A stretch of DNA of 6,405 nucleotides from Neptuniibacter sp. Lineage in GTDB: Bacteria > Pseudomonadota > Gammaproteobacteria > Pseudomonadales > Balneatricaceae. Where the stretch lies: assembly GCA_030149405.1 (NCBI GenBank), contig JASBRM010000122.1:1-6405 (forward strand), given 5' to 3'. The translations under genes were made by a program, and so were the position numbers. The notes under the pieces were generated by a model. It was not told the origin of the DNA and did no database searches. It saw nothing but the letters and a program-made list of their open reading frames with translations. Positions 5,513 through 6,405 of the stretch are shown in pieces (position 1 is the stretch's first letter; each line of letters starts with the position of its first letter).

Positions 5513-6367
5513 TTACATAATATTTATAAGACCCTTAGATTTCATATTTTCACAAAAGAAAATTTGTGACAAAAGAGATTCGGAAATCGGATAACTTCTT
5601 GAACCAACGTTATAATACAGCTTATCCATATCTGAATTATTCGGCTTAATATTATTAATAATCTCGGAATATTTAGGAAATATAAAGTTTGTATGTTCTG
5701 TTTGATCGACAGACCCTTTTGTTTTAAAGTTCTTAGAAATCAACAATGTTATGTCGTAAGCGTACAAATTGGTTTTTGCATACAGGAAAATTTCAGGCTT
5801 TCCATTTCTCATGAGCTCCCGGCTGGACCCTATATAACATAATGAATCTAGATCCTGATAACGAAGCCCAGGAACCTCATCTATCACTTCATTCATAATG
5901 AAGTTAGTTAAAGATATTTTACCATCCTGAGAAGATAGACAAGAAGCCACATTTGAAGCACCAGATATCGAAGGAGAAAGGCATCCCCTGAAAACATTTG
6001 TTTTTTTCCCTCTAATGCAAAGTATTACACGATTATCGGCAGTAAATATTAAACAACTTATACCTAAATGATTACTAGCCATAGTATATTCAAGCTCATT
6101 TAGCTGCGGGCCGGGTTCCAAAAGATCCCTATAACTCACGCCATGTGATGATATGACCTCAGGGATACAATTCGACACTAAGTGGTTGTAATAATTTGAT
6201 TTTATAAATCCAAATTCAATAACTTCATCTGATACATTCATGGTTCTTAAGGAGAGTGTTCTTCCATTATAATCTTGCTCCTCGAGCATATTGAATTTTT
6301 CTAGTATTAGATCATGAGCATCATTAGATATGGTCCACGGCAATTCATAATCTGAATTATCAGCCAT
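5513..6367 (-). CDS. Uncharacterised protein with degenerate Nudix-like core
   Basis: A 284-residue soluble protein with no signal peptide or membrane helix. Residues about 100-205 suggest a Nudix fold: a first strand HLGISCLIFTADNRVILCIRG, then GCLSPSISGAS where Nudix proteins have a PG..e.GG turn, a helix ending NEVIDEVPGL (159-168) in place of the REUxEExGU part of the Nudix box, and strands SLCYIGSSREL and PEIFLYAKT. The box is degenerate: Asn replaces Arg, Asp replaces one Glu, and there is an extra residue before Gly167. It may therefore bind rather than hydrolyse nucleotides. The N-terminal 95 residues and C-terminal 80 are unrecognised. The gene is visibly AT-rich compared with lexA and uses many ATA and AAT codons, consistent with acquisition. 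No clear ribosome site precedes ATG 6367, and the promoter probably lies past the window end. Confidence 0.7.
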   Translation of the reverse strand: MADNSDYELPWTISNDAHDLILEKFNMLEEQDYNGRTLSLRTMNVSDEVIEFGFIKSNYYNHLVSNCIPEVISSHGVSYRDLLEPGPQLNELEYTMASNHLGISCLIFTADNRVILCIRGKKTNVFRGCLSPSISGASNVASCLSSQDGKISLTNFIMNEVIDEVPGLRYQDLDSLCYIGSSRELMRNGKPEIFLYAKTNLYAYDITLLISKNFKTKGSVDQTEHTNFIFPKYSEIINNIKPNNSDMDKLYYNVGSRSYPISESLLSQIFFCENMKSKGLINIM

Positions 6368-6405
6368 CTTAAATACAACTTTCTCTATCGATAAAGGGCT
6401 GCTAG

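Overview
The window reads as gammaproteobacterial chromosome, in which a conserved SOS operon is followed immediately by what looks like one end of an integrated accessory element. The LexA is close to the Escherichia/Pseudomonas form, and the lexA-sulA order with a two-base gap is typical of Pseudomonas, Oceanospirillales and their relatives. A marine Oceanospirillales-like host is my best guess, but this rests on protein resemblance remembered without a search.

Bases 1-1094 are the core part: lexA, lacking only about its first four codons at the window edge, then sulA, then a strong GC hairpin (1078-1094). The hairpin has a T tract only in the minus-strand direction. On the plus strand, where sulA would need it, the sequence after the stem is A-rich. 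This is what one would expect if an element had inserted at the foot of the terminator.

Bases 1095 onward are accessory. First come two tandem 12-base GGGTCTA repeats and a tyrosine recombinase (integrase) gene in which the usual HxxR histidine is Asn. A small secreted protein of unknown function (2499-2978) and a possible frameshifted secreted-peptide remnant (2989-3109) follow. On the minus strand lie a 56-residue two-helix membrane protein (3134-3304) and a PEP-CTERM/VPLPA-type surface protein (3377-4024), separated by a hairpin terminator. Between the divergent starts at 4024 and 4548 is a 523-base AT-rich regulatory region. It holds a possible sigma-54-type promoter, two 18-base direct repeats exactly 30 bases apart, a pyrimidine tract with a 7-base microsatellite, and a very good sigma-70 promoter for a serine recombinase (4548-5237). 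The window closes with an AT-rich minus-strand gene (5513-6367) for a protein with a degenerate Nudix-like core.

Two unrelated site-specific recombinases, lower GC after about 4000, an orphan surface protein and unrecognised cargo together suggest a genomic island whose far end lies beyond base 6405. No transfer, phage structural or replication genes are visible. No complete new system can be demonstrated. The most testable idea is that SOS-induced lexA-sulA transcription could read through into the integrase gene.
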